Source: Silene latifolia
Taxonomy: Eukaryota; Streptophyta; Magnoliopsida; Caryophyllales; Caryophyllaceae
Direction of reading: 5' to 3'
Assembly (NCBI RefSeq): GCF_048544455.1
Contig: NC_133529.1
Location: 43,191,456 to 43,255,455, forward strand
Length of the DNA stretch: 64,000 nt
Shown here one piece after another: positions 20,762 to 33,133 of the stretch. Position numbers and translations under genes: made by a program. The number at the start of each line of letters is the position of its first letter. Position 1 is the first letter of the stretch. The notes beneath the pieces are model-generated. The model worked only from the letters and a program-made list of their open reading frames with translations. It was not told the origin of the DNA and ran no database searches.

Positions 20762-22681
20762 ATGAGGACAGATAGAAGTTGGATGCATTTACCTAGGCGA
20801 TTGCCCGAGTATGAAAAATGGGGTCATTGAGTTTCTAAACGCATCATTTTCTAAGGTTGTTGTAGGAGGTCAGATTAGATGTCCATGTAAGCGATGCAAA
20901 AATCGCTACTGGTTACAGAGAGATGAGGTCTTTGATCATCTAAAAGCACTCGGTTTTGTTGAAAATTATGATGAGTGGATCTTCCACGGTGAGGAACCAT
21001 TGCAAACTCAACCTTTCATTGAAAAACTATATGAAGGGGTAAGTTTTATGGACAATACTAATGAATTGTTAAATGACACATTTAGAAATGGGTTTGAGGG
21101 ATCTACTGGGGTAGAAGATGGTCTAAATGATGAAGCTAGAAAGTTTTATAAGTTGGTCGAGGATGGCAAACAAGAGTTATACCCTGGCTGTAAAAGATTT
21201 TCTAAACTCTCTTTCTTGATACGATTGCTTTTGTTTAAGACCCTTCATGAAATTAGCAATGTCGCATTTAATGATCTTCTAGAACTTTTGAAGGAAATGG
21301 TTCCAGAGGCGAAGATTCCTCTTAACTATACTGAATCCAGAAACATTGTTAAGGACTTAGGACTTCACTATATTAAAATATATGCATGTCCTAATGATTG
21401 TATGCTATTTTGGAAAGAGAATGAGCAACCTGATGAGTGTCTTGAATGTCATACCTCTAAGTGGAAACCGTGTGAAGAAAATCAATCTCAAAAAAAGACT
21501 CGAAAAATTCCAGCAAATGTTTTGTGGTATTTTCCACTAAAACCTAGATTACAACGACTATATATGTGTTCAAAAACTGCAGAATTTATGACTTGGCATG
21601 CCGATGAACATCCAAAAGATGGGTATTTACGACACCCCGCGGATGGGCTAGCTTGGCAAAAGTTTGATTCTCTATACCCTCATTTCCTAGTGAACCTAGA
21701 AATGTGAGGTTAGGTTTAGCTTCCGACGGATTTAATCCATTTAGGACAATGAGTGTTGCTCACAGTACATGGCATGTTGTGTTAATCAATTATAATTTTC
21801 CACCATGGATGTTTATGAAACCAGAGTATTTTATGTTATTATTACTCATTCCAGGACCTGAGGGTCCCGGTAATAACATCGCGTATACCTGCAACCCCTG
21901 GTTGAGGATATAAAGGATCTTTGGACTGTAGGGGTTCAAACGTATGATAAATCTAAGGACGAAACATTTTCATTGCATGCTGCATTGGCTTGGACAATAA
22001 GTGATTTTCCCGGATATTCAATGTTGTCGGGATGGAAAAAAAAGGGTAAGTTTGCGTGCCCTAGTTGTAATCATGAAACTGATTCATGTTATTTAAAACA
22101 TAACAGAAAATGTGTTACATGGGTGGCCGCAGATTTCTAGATATTAAACATTCATGGCGGCGAAACAAGAGGTTATTCAATGGTAAGGTTGAGTTAAGAC
22201 TTCCACCTAAACCCTTAATTGGGTGTGATGTGTTAGACGAGGTATCTGGTTTTGTGAACTCTTTCGGAAAAAAACAAAAGAAACCAAAAAACAATGATTC
22301 CCCTTGGAAGAAAAAGTCCATATTTTTTTATTTGCCATACTAGAGACATAATGTGTGTCGACATAATCTTGATGTAATACATATTGAAAAAAATGTATTT
22401 GACAATGTGCTAGGAACTTTACTTGATATTGTTGGAAAGAGTAAAGATCTGCTCGCTTTGATATTTTAGATATGGGAATTAAAGAAGACTTGCATCCTCA
22501 ACTTTCACATGATAAAAAGAAGGTTATTTTCCAAAAAGCTTGTTACTCTATGTCTCCAAAAGAAAAAGATATTTTCTGTCGTGTATTGAAATCAGCAAAA
22601 TTGCCTTATGGTTTTGCATCTAATATTTCACGTTGTGTAAACTGCGTGCAAAATAAAGTGTCCGGATATAAGAGCCACGAT
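20762..22681 (+). pseudogene. CACTA transposase (tnp2 class), N-terminal and central part
   Basis: The start ATG at 20762 gives DRSWMHLPRR; after a one-base shift the frame 20811-21707 continues with IEFLNASF and CPCKRCKNRYW, the transposase-associated zinc-binding domain. Next comes the tnp2 region: LHYIKIYACPNDCMLFWKE, ECHTSKWK, VLWYFPLKPRLQRLY, WHADEHPKDG and, after a frameshift near 21700, LGLASDGFNPF and LINYNFPPWM. Later pieces are DFPGYSMLSGWKKKGKFACP, SFGKKQKKPKNND, HNLDVIHIEKNVFDNVLGTL and MGIKEDLHPQL. The order and spacing fit a tnp2 transposase. At least four frameshifts or stops and a MITE insertion inactivate it. Confidence 0.85.
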
Positions 22682-23224
22682 TAGGGTTGTTCACTCAGTG
22701 GTCTGGATCAAAGACCAGACCGGACCGGACCATTTGGTCCGGACCAGACCGGGCCGAATTTTATTTGGTCCGGTCCACGATCCACCTATTTACTCTACTT
22801 TGGTCTTCGGTCCGGTCCTGGACCAACCCGAATAGACCGCGGACCGGACCATGGACCGAAGTTATGTAATAAAAGAATTTTTAAATTTGTAATATTATTG
22901 ATTTATTTTCTATTTGTTTACACGTATTATAAGATGTGTAATTATGTAGTTAAATCTAGTAAAAAAATAATGTTGTTTATTTTGATCATTACGAACTTCT
23001 CGAGTTCTAGTTTTATATGCTAAAACATGTCAATGAAAATAATATTTGGTCCACTTTGGTCCATTTGGTCCGGTCCGGTCGGATCCACGTGTTTTTATGG
23101 TCCAGACCGGACCGGACCAATATTAATATGGTCCGGTCCTCAGTCCACCTCTTAACCCTTATTTGGTCTTCGGTCCAGAGAGTTTGGTCCGGTCCGGTCC
23201 GATCCCGGACCAATGAACACCCTC
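22682..23224. mobile_element. Mutator-type MITE, 543 bp, TSD AGCCACGAT
   Basis: The element begins TAGGGTTGTTCA and ends TGAACACCCTC, imperfect terminal inverted repeats, and is flanked by a perfect 9-bp duplication AGCCACGAT (22673-22681 and 23225-23233). A 9-bp duplication points to Mutator-like transposase. Both arms are packed with GGTCCGGTCC and GGACCGGACC words, so each arm is self-complementary and the two arms also pair with each other. The centre (22861-23035) is AT-rich and non-coding. Confidence 0.88.
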
Positions 23225-24772
23225 AGCCACGATGCTCATATCATCCTGCACTATTTATTACAAGTTGTTGTGCGGAGAACCCTTCCAAAACATGTGTCCA
23301 TTCCTTTGATTAGACTTTGATTTGACTGGGCAATTTCTTTCGAAAATTGTATAGTAAGGTTTTTACACCTAAAGACCTTGACTACTTGCAAACTGAAATT
23401 GTTGAAATATTGTGTGAGCTTGAAAAAAAATTTCTGCCACACTTCTTTGACATAATGGTGCATCTGCCGATTCATTTAGTGGAGGAAATTAGGCTTGGGG
23501 GTCCTGTGCATGGAAGAGGGATGTTTTTCATTGAAAGATATTTATGCAAGTTGAAATCTTATGTACGAAATAAAGGTCGTCCTGAAGGATCTATTGCAGA
23601 AGGGTATTTAATTGAGGAATGTATGAACTTCTTCTCTCGATACATGAATGAATGAGTGGGGACAAAAGGCAGTAGTGATTTGTCAGCTAATGATGTTAAA
23701 GATTTAGACAATGCTTTCTTTTCTAATGTTGGTCATCCTTTGGGAGGAAAAAGGCAAAGAGTGGGAAAGTTGTTTACATTAAATCCAAAGGTCTGTGAAC
23801 AAGCACATCGTTATGCCTTTTTTAATACAGATAGTAATGAGGTGGATCAATATATAAAGTAAGTAACTTTTATCAATGTTGTTAGTGAATTAAATAAAAA
23901 ATTGAAAAAACATGTTTTTTTAACCGTTAATGTTGTGTTTATAATTATTCCCCAGAGAACACGAAGCCTTTGTGAACTCTGAGCGAAGGAAAGGCAAATG
24001 GAAACGTGCTCAAAACCATAGCCATGACTTTGCCAACTGGTTGAAAGAAAAAGCAGTTAATGAAACTGTGCCTGAAAAAATATTTTGGCTCGCAAAAGGG
24101 CCTAGTCCTATAGCCAAGAGGTATAAAGGATATTATGCCAATGGTTATGAGTTTTACACTAAAACTCGGGATGCTCGTTGCAAGATACAAAATAGTGGTG
24201 TAACTCTATCAGCTTTAACTTCTAGTTTTTCTAGTTCTAAAGACCAAAATTCTATTGATGGCGAGGTAACCTATTACGGTGCGATTATAGAAATAATTGA
24301 GCTCAATTATTGGTCACAGTTTAGTGTGGTTTTGTCTCTCTGTGAGTGGTATCATGTCGAGAAAGATGAATATGGCATGATCTGTGTAAATGTGAACAAA
24401 TTTTGTTCGGTCGATGATCCTTTTGTCATGCCATCCCAAGTGAATCAGGTATTTTATGTGGCATATCCTGTTATAGATGGGCTTCATTATGTAATGACTA
24501 GATTTCCAAGAGATGTCTATGATTTTGACAGTGAAAATGCTAGACCTGTATCACATTTGATTGAACAGAATGAATCTATGCATTCAGTGCCTGTAACTGT
24601 CGATGATGATATCGTATTGTCTAGGAAAGACATTGACCCTGCCTTTGCTGATGCAAATACAGTGTTGACACACACTAATAACTTTGATGATGATGATATC
24701 TCTGATCGTGATGATACATTATGGGATTGGATGGAAGCAGATGAAGATGAAGAACAAAATAGAGATGAATGA
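23225..24772 (+). pseudogene. CACTA transposase C-terminal part (DUF4218 and DUF4216)
   Basis: Downstream of the MITE the protein resumes with HDAHIILHYLLQ, then FFDIMVHLPIHLVEEIRLGG and RGMFFIERYLCKLKSYVRNK (DUF4218, 23347-23655). A stop is read through to DLDNAFFSNVGHPLGGKR. An intron of about 95 bp seems to separate 23862 from the last exon (about 23955-24772), which carries DFANWLKEKA, PSPIAKRYKGYYANGYEF and SLCEWYHVEKDEYG (DUF4216) and an Asp-rich tail. These two domains normally follow tnp2 in the same transposase. The stop TGA at 24770-24772 touches the next LTR. Confidence 0.8.
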
Positions 24773-24773
24773 T

Positions 24774-26730
24774 TGTAATACCCCGTATTTTATATAATCG
24801 ATTAAACGGATATTATTATATATTAGTATTATACATTTTATATTGGTTGCATCGTAATATCGTGAATGTTATTAAGTCGGGTTTATATCGTATATGTTGA
24901 GTCGGGCTACATCACATTTTGTCTTTTGGGTCAAGAATTACCCATCTACATTTACCCAACGACCATACCCATTTAACCCATTTGCCCTACCCGGGACATG
25001 TAACCACCATCTACCCTAAACCTAATCTAAGAGCCGCTCTACCTCTCCCCTCTTTTCATTTTATCATTCATAAAACCATTTCTAAACCTAGAGAAAGGGA
25101 GAGGAAGAAGAATTGTTGAGCCTTTCATTTGATTGAAGATTTCTCATCGATTCCAACCTAATTCGATTTCCCTGTTTGTAAGTCGATTTCATTTCATTGT
25201 TTATACTATTTTAAATTGTTCGTCTTCAAAAGGTTTGAAAATAGAGTCCTGTTTATTTGATGTTTAGTTTATGCATATAAAATCTCGTAGTCAAATTCTT
25301 TATGGTTTGTTCTAGGTGAATTATTTATGAACATGTCGCTGAAAAGTCCGCGAATCTGATTTGGTTGTGGAAAATGATTTGAAACCCTAATTTTTATGTC
25401 GATTCAGTTATGAGGCTTCTTCATACATCATCTTTGTATAGTATAGATGATAATAGGATTTGGAATTACTGCAAAATAAGGATTTAAACTCGTTTTATGA
25501 ATCAATACTTTTTATGCGACGATTTCTGTCAGTTTTTGGAAATCAGTCTGAAAACCCTTGCTAAGTTTGGAATTTGAGAAAAACACGTTAGATATAATTT
25601 GTAGCTAAGACTCATGGGGTTCCAATCCAATTGGCCTTGTATCAATTTGATTTTTCTGGAATTAGTTATGTATTTTATTCCGAGTCTGTCATGTGCTGGA
25701 AAATCAGGAAAAATCGTGTTTGTTCTTTAAGTTGATATTCCTATTAAGTTATGATGAGTCTAGGTTATGTGCATGATTATTTGATTGAGTAGGTGGTAAT
25801 TATACATAATTATGTTATGTAGGTGATGGATATGTGAAGGATCATAATTGATTGCTTGTGTGCTTGGATTGCGAAAAGGTAGGGAAATACACTTGACTTA
25901 TTATCGTTGTTGTTGAATTGTGTTGACTTGTTTGTGTTTCATATGACCAAACTGTGAACGTTGATGTGATTCGTGGTTGTTGATTCATGTTATGATTCAT
26001 ATCCTGGAATGTGCTTGACTGAATTGATCGTATTGAGTATATTATCACAACATTGTAGAACTTAGGCATGATTCTATGATTTACCAGTTCAATGATATAC
26101 ATATGGTGTTGCATTAATTTCTTGAGCATTCATATGCATTGGAGATGGAGGATGTTGTGGTGATGTGGTGTGGTGATGATGATGTTGTGATAAGGCCCAG
26201 GCGGGTTCTGCAGGACTTGCTCTGGTGTCCTCAGCTGCGAGCTGGCAGATCGGCTACGGTCGATATATAGTCTACCGGGATCGGTATGGCTGGGTTGTAA
26301 GGGTTATGAGATATGAGTTGAGATGGAGATGGAGGTGACTGAGGAGCATGCATATCATATTTTGTTGTTTCATTGTATTCCCTACTCAACCTCGTGGTTG
26401 ACCCTGTGTATTCGTGAACACCTGTGATGACCCAAATATTGGCGAGCAGACTTGACAGGTTTAAGAGATAGGACGGGAGCTTGATGGGCGTGAGACACTG
26501 GATCAGAAGACTTAGTAGCTAGATCATTATTTAGAAGACTTTCACTTTTATTTATGCTAGTTCTTTGAAATTTATGTAAAAGAGGTTTTGTAATAGTTAA
26601 GTTAAAGTAATTATATAATTTGCCTTAGAGTTTATTTTGTTATTCACTACCTCGGGAAACCGAGATGGTAACAGTCCGGTTTATTAGGGAATGTCTTGTT
26701 AAAGACTCCTTCATAAATCGGGGTGTTACA
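24774..26730 (+). repeat. Family C LTR, left
   Basis: It runs from TGTAATACCCCG to GGGGTGTTACA and starts one base after the CACTA transposase stop codon. It is nearly identical to 31180-33133. Differences cluster around the GC-rich patch 26200-26290 and near 26440. Confidence 0.88.
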
Positions 26731-26733
26731 AAG

Positions 26734-26745
26734 TGGTATCAGAGC
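26734..26745 (+). promoter_or_regulatory. Family C primer binding site
   Basis: TGGTATCAGAGC, complementary to initiator tRNA-Met, follows the LTR end by three bases. The identical site recurs at 33137-33148 after the second LTR. Confidence 0.85.
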
Positions 26746-29700
26746 GAACGAACCTCAGGCCTAAACCAATGAACCCAATGAACGTAGGATGTGTCTAAAT
26801 AAAATGAACCCCGGGAATAAATTAGGAGGTCACGGTGCGGTTAAGAAGGCGCCCTTAATACGTGCTCTTTTGCCCTCTCGTTTTGAACAGGTAACCCGAG
26901 ATAAATTGAGTGAATGGGGTAGTTAGAAGGAAAATCTTGGATATAATCGAGTTGATGTACACCTTGAGACCCGTATATTCTAACCATGTCCGCAGACAAC
27001 GTTACGGTAAGTATTTTGTATGAATGATGGCGTGATCATGTGATGTTGTGGAGATAAGAAATAAAATTTCGTGGTTCAAAGTTGATAATCAATGAAGTGT
27101 TAGATTGTGGTAATCGTGAGCGTGAAAATAATTGCGAATTGATGGGATTTATCTGGATGGATGTTGAATGATGTGTTGATAGTACTATTATGTCTAGTGA
27201 TATGCGGTTATGTGATCCCGAAGCCATGCTAGTATAGTATTGTGATAGTAATCAGAAACACTATTGAATTGCATGTTTCTAGTCATAACAATCGTGATTT
27301 AGATGTAAGGAGTAGATCGAGATGCGAAGGGATTCTATGGGATAGATGTTTACGTAAGTACAAAGTGTGAGATTTAAGTTGGGATGGGTTAGTATACATA
27401 GTATGTTCATAAGAGCTGGTAACATAGTAAAGAATGACCTAGTGCTGAAACTCGTTTTGTTTTATTTTACTCTTTAATTGACCTTACTGCCATTTCATTT
27501 CTGTTTATTGCCTATAGATGAAAATTTTATGAGAGATAGCCTCGTGAGTTAGTGTTCATTTGGCGTTGGTTTCATGCTTATAGGATATACGGATTAGGAG
27601 TAATGAATATTTTAGTGGGCTGTGGTCAGGAAGTTCCTGTGCAGTGATGTTTTGACCAACGATTTTGTAAAACTCCTCATTTAAATTGTATTAATAATTT
27701 TTGCATAATTCCAACTCCATCGATCAGAAGATTCGCATATGTTTTCAAATTGATAAGCCACGAAAATTCTTGATGTCTCTATATTAAATGGTAAGTTTTG
27801 CAAACGGACCCAAGTTTCGGACCAATTGCTGTCACATACTTGTTTGGACCAACTGAGTTGTAAAATTCTTTAAAAATGGAATTCTTGTGCTTTAGACCTA
27901 ATTCTTTTTCCCTTGTGTTTTTAACTCTCCGTATTTTATAAAAGTAACATGAATCAAGTTTTAATCGAACGGTTATTTGTTCGTGGTCTTTGGAAGTTAC
28001 AACGTGAATCATGACTTGTAAAATGTGCGTTCTATGTTGAGTTTTCATACAATTGTTTGGTTAATTCATGAGCCTTATTAATGTGACCTTATAATATTTT
28101 TATATGATGATAGTAGCACGCATGTTCAGTAGTTATATATCTTAACAAGTGATAAAATTAAAGTTTAGTTGATAACATTGTTGGCATGATAGTATGAGTG
28201 AAATTGAATAGCTTAATTTGATTCTTAATCGAAGGTGAAATATTTTATACGAGTCCAGTTGTTTGGATATTTTATATATGTTTGGCATGTTGTAATATCT
28301 CTGGTGTGTTCATCATATTTGTATAGTGGTCGGATATATATAAATATAAAACTATATTATCATATCTTGGTAAAGTTGGTGGCGTTAAATGTTAACTCGA
28401 TTGTTCTAATATACTCGCATGAATATTTATAATAATTATGTTTAACTGTTTACACATGGATGGTAGTAATGAGTATGTCTAAATGTTCACACATGTAGGA
28501 TGTCATCTGAGTTCTAATGTCTTTTATGTGAGTCTGTGTGCCTATAGTTATACTTATTACTTTCATTGCATTAATTTATTTCAGTTGAACCTAAACTTAT
28601 GATATGATAATAAAATAGTGTTGTTGTTCCTTATTGGATATGTTCATAGTTGTATTGTTATGAAATGCTAAGGTGATTATTTTGACGGAATTTTTTTTTT
28701 GTTTTTTTTTATGTCAGCTATGTGGGCCAATTATAATGAGATAACCCTTTGATAATTCGCATGTTATGCGTATGTTTAAATGATAGTCGTTATAGTTACG
28801 TTTAATTGAGCCTACGAGTTTCCTAATTATTCAAATCGTGCAAATCAGAGAAGTTGTTCAAGTTGCTAATCTTTTATCATAGATAATGTTCTACAAAGTA
28901 TATGATGGCAAATGTATATGTTTAAGCTACTTATGCGATATCTTTTATTTTTGCTGAAAATGAATTATACTGAGTTGATGGATACAATTGAATGGTATGG
29001 TTGCTAAAATGTTAAACATATGTGTGATATGGAAGTAATTTTGTTGTTATTGTGAATCATATGTCTGTTTCTTTTTTTTGGGAGGTGTGATATGTTTCAT
29101 AACTGATGTGGTGGAAACCGTGTGATAATCTAAATTATGAGTTCTAAGTATGTTGTTGAGTGTTGTATTCATCGGCCTAATTCTTGACCTGGGTTAGTAA
29201 GTAAGTAAATGGTTTTATGGACATGTATGGGTTAGTAAGTGTGTACTATCTAAAAGGTCTCCGATTAAATGCTGTAGTCGTATTAGCCATGAATATAACT
29301 GAGTAAAGAAATGCAACTAAAATCCTGATGTTGAGGTAATAGTCGTTCATTAGTAAAGATAGGACTGAAATGAATAAGATGAACCTGTAAATTATGAAAT
29401 ATGAGTCGACACCTAAGCTTGTATTGTTTGAAGGAATTGAATTAAGTTTATCTGATTTTGAGTTTTGTAGTAAGCTGTAAATGGATTCTATGGACGGCTC
29501 TGTTATAAGATTTATGTTAAGAAAGTTATTCACCATCCAGTATGAAAGTAAAAGTTTTGAAAATGAAGTTAAACTTTGTCGTGTGAGTATAAATTCGGAA
29601 TGAGATATCCAGCTAGTGTCTGGTTGTATGGTTTCATGATATTTGCTAGTCTGTAGGAATGAAGCTAGAACGGAGTCACAAATGGTGGGTTAATTTGGTC

Positions 29701-30824
29701 ATGTTGTTCGTTCATGTAGTGAATTGGTGGGTTGTGGTTAGTTACGAATGTCAAAACGGGAAATGTAATGTGGTGATTTAAGTGAGTTATGTGTTAACAT
29801 GGTATGTTGATATTAGCATGATATGTAATGAATATTTGTAAAATTGGTGTAGTTAAACACATTTAATCTTTTATGTCATTGTGTTGGGTGCAGTTTAAAA
29901 ATATTTAATACCAAGAACAAAATTTTATGTATGATAGTCTTGTATGTTAACTTTCCAATATCGCTGTTTACTCGCTTGATTGACTCGACCAATAAGTTTG
30001 TGAAATTTGCCAATCAATGTGCATTCGTCATTCGTGAATAAATCCCAAACCCTTTGTTATGAGGATTAAAAATATTTCTAGGATGATAAGTCTTTTGCGA
30101 AACTGGTTGTCTTCATTTTATCGGTGATTTCGTGTCTTGACCTAAATCCATGAGATATGTAAAGGAAAGTCGATCTGGACCTATTAGGTTACAAATTTTC
30201 ATAAATCGATTTATTAAGTTTTGACCCTAATTCTTTTCTTATGTTGATTGATTCCCTATGTTTCTAAGGTATGAGATTACAATGATTAGTGAAATGAATA
30301 ATTACTAATGATTTTACTGGTAACCTTGTAAAGCATTGTTCCATTCATAATTTGATTATTCACATGAATAAATGTTACCAATATTTCTTGGAAAATATGT
30401 TGCCACGAGAATACGCCGGATAGGATTATCGTGGTATGTTACGTTAGTGATCTTGCTTAGTAACCTTGATGAAACGATGTTATTTGACATGAACCATATG
30501 TGAGCACCTAGGCATCTTCATCTTTGTAACCTGAGTAGTAATGTATAAATTAGATTGACAAGCAGATCCTGTGAATGTTATTGCATGTATTGATTGATAT
30601 GAAGAGTGTCTAGATTAATACTGAACTGTCTTAAGTTATTTAACGTGGCTTTTGCTCCGATCCGTGGCGATTTGCTGTAGCAGCAGTAACTTTAGCTTCC
30701 TTGAGAGAGCTTGTATATTGATTGTCTTTAGTAGGGATTAGTTAACTTGAGCGTGAGTTGTGAATCTTTTATCCTCATTCAGTTGTTAGCAGTAGTTTGA
30801 GAACTTTTGTTATAATAATGAAGG

Positions 30825-31179
30825 TTACGGGGACGTAACCATGTTTAAGGAGGGTAGGATTGTAAAATCTTATACCTTCAGGTGTGATTTCTCAGTTTGG
30901 CTATATTGGTTATGCGTTGTGTGGGTTATGTTGGAGTGTTTCATGATGTGTTTCTGTTATGGTTAAACTTCGGGGACGAAGTTTATTTTAAGGAGGGTGG
31001 AATGTAATACTGCGTTTAATATTCAATTTGGTGGGTGCCTTACATACTTTTGTATATGCGTTTCATAATTCGTTTGCGTTGGTTGGTAGGAGAGGGTAAA
31101 CTTCGGGACGAAGTTTCTTTTAAGGAGGGTAGACTGTTTTTTTTTTTTTTTTTTTTTTTTGGTACGAGGGAGGGTAGAT
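30825..31179 (+). promoter_or_regulatory. Repeated polypurine-tract motifs of family C
   Basis: GGGGACGTAACC...AAGGAGGGTAGGATTGTAA (near 30828), GGGGACGAAGTTTATTTTAAGG with AGGGTGGAATGTAATACTG (near 30971), GGGACGAAGTTTCTTTTAAGG with AGGGTAGACTG (near 31100) and GAGGGAGGGTAGATTGTAATACC (31167 to the LTR) are successive versions of the same 3'-end motif. Only the last abuts an LTR. A T22 run lies between the last two. Confidence 0.7.
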
Positions 31180-33133
31180 TGTAATACCCCGTATTTTATA
31201 TAATCGATTAAACGGTTATTATTATATATTAGTATTATACATTTTATATTGGTTGCATCGTAATATCGTGAATGTTATTAAGTCGGGTTTATATCGTATA
31301 TGTTGAGTCGGGCTACATCACATTTTGTCTTTTGGGTCAAGAATTACCCATCTACATTTACCCAACGACCATACCCGTTTAACCCATTTGCCCTACCCGG
31401 GACATGTAACCACCATCTACCCTAAACCTAATCTAAGAGCCGCTCTCCCTCTCCCCTCTTTTCATTTTATCATTCATAAAACCATTTCTAAACCTAGAGA
31501 AAGGGAGAGGAAGAAGAATTGTCGAGCCTTTCATTTGATTGAAGATTTCTCATCGATTCCAACCTAATTCGATTTCCCTGTTTGTAAGTCGATTTCATTC
31601 CATTGTTTATACTGTTTTAAATTGTTCGTCTTCAAAAAGTTTGAAAAGAGAGTCCTGTTTATTTGATGTCTAGTTTATGCATATAAAATCTCGTAGTCAA
31701 ATTCTTTATGGTTTGTTCTAGGTGAATTATTTATGAACATGTCGCTGAAAAGTCCGCGAATCTGATTTGGTTGTGGAAAATGATTTGAAACCCTAATTTT
31801 TATGTCGATTCAGTTATGAGGCTTCTTCATACATCATCTTTGTATAGTATAGATAATAATAGGATTTGGAATTACTGCAAAATAAGGTTTTAAACTCGTT
31901 TTATGAATCAATACTTTTTATGCGACGGTTTCTGTCAGTTTTTGGAAATCAGTCTGAAAATCCTTGCTAAGTTTGGAATTTGAGAAAAACACGTTAGATA
32001 TAATTTGTAGCTAAGACTCATGGGGTTCCAATCCAATTGGCCTTGTATAAATTTGATTTTTCTGGAATTAGTTATGTATTTTATTCCGAGTCTGTCATGT
32101 GCTGGAAAATCAGGAAAAATCGTGTTTGTTCTTTAAGTTGATATTCCTATTAAGTTATGATGAGTCTAGGTTATGTGCATGATTATTTGATTGAGTAGGT
32201 GGTAATTATACATAATTATGTTATGTAGGTGATGGATATGTGAAGGATCATAATTGATTGCTTGTGTGCTTGGATTGCGAAAAGGTAGGGAAATACACTT
32301 GACTTATTATCGTTGTTGTTGAATTGTGTTGACTTGTTTGTGTTTCATATGACCAAACTGTGAACGTTGACGTGATTCGTGGTTGTTGATTCATGTTATG
32401 ATTCATATCCTGGAATGTGCTTGATTGAATTGATCGTATTGAGTATATTATCACAACATTAGAATGGTAGGCATGATTCTATGATTTACCGGTTCAATGA
32501 TATACATATGGTGTTGCATTAATTTCTTGAGCATTCATATGCATTGGAGATGGAGGATGTTGTGGTGATGTGGTGTGGTGATGATGATGTTGTGATAAGG
32601 CCCGGGGCGGGTTCTGCAGACTTGCCCTGGTGTCCTCACCGCGAAATGTGGCAGATCGGCTACGGTCGATATATAGTCTAGGGATCGGTATATGGTGGGT
32701 TGTAAGGGTTATGAGATATGAGTTGAGATGGAGATGGAGGTGACGGAGGAGCATGCATATCATATTTTGTTGTTTCATTGTATTCCCTACTCAACCTCGT
32801 GGTTGACCTGTGTATTCGTGAACACCTGTGATGACCCAAATATTGGCGGCGGACTTGACAGGTTTAAGAGATAGGACGGGAGCTTGATGGGCGTGAGACA
32901 CTGGATCAGAAGACTTAGTAGCTAGATCATTATTTAGAAGACTTTCACTTTTATTTATGCTAGTTCTTTGAAATTTATGTAAAAGAGGTTTTGTAATAGT
33001 GAAGTTAAAGTAATTATATAATTTGCCTTAGAGTTTATTTTGTTATTCACTACCTCGGGAAACCGAGATGGTAACAGTCCGGTTTATTAGGGAATGTCTT
33101 GCTAAAGGCTCCTTCATAAATCGGGGTGTTACA
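31180..33133 (+). repeat. Family C LTR, right
   Basis: Same termini as the left LTR. It is both the 3' LTR of the unit 24774-33133 and the 5' LTR of the partial interior that follows. Confidence 0.88.

Larger units (their letters stand above)
19687..24773 (+). mobile_element. CACTA (En/Spm) DNA transposon, 3' end lost
   Basis: The left end reads TACTACTACAAAA, one base off the canonical CACTACTACAAAA terminus, and breaks the copia-2 integrase frame. Behind it lie subterminal repeats and a transposase gene of the tnp2 class. The right terminus is missing: an LTR starts at 24774, only one base after the transposase stop codon. A Mutator-type MITE sits inside the gene. Confidence 0.8.
26731..31179 (+). 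other. Family C interior, non-coding
   Basis: About 4.4 kb, AT-rich, without any gag-pol similarity that I can see in six frames; the longest frames are under 100 codons. At 26986 a short frame ATGTCCGCAGACAACGTTACG is followed directly by GTAAGTATTTTG, a good 5' splice site. A poly-T run with an adjacent unique patch (28687-28730) and a block near 29055-29230 differ completely from the second copy. Confidence 0.7.
24774..33133 (+). mobile_element. Chromovirus-like non-autonomous LTR element (family C), complete unit
   Basis: Two LTRs of 1957 and 1954 bp begin TGTAATACCCCG and end CGGGGTGTTACA, enclosing 4.45 kb with a tRNA-Met primer site and polypurine tracts but no coding frame above about 100 codons. 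The primer site and the GGGGACGAAGTTT...AAGGAGGG motif before the 3' LTR are typical of Tekay/Del-type chromoviruses; this part of the assignment is inference. Instead of a target duplication, the right LTR runs straight into another primer site and interior (33134-36436). Confidence 0.82.

Noticed and set aside
26731..31179. A decayed gag-pol in family C
   Set aside because: No gag, RT or integrase motif could be found in any frame, even allowing frameshifts.
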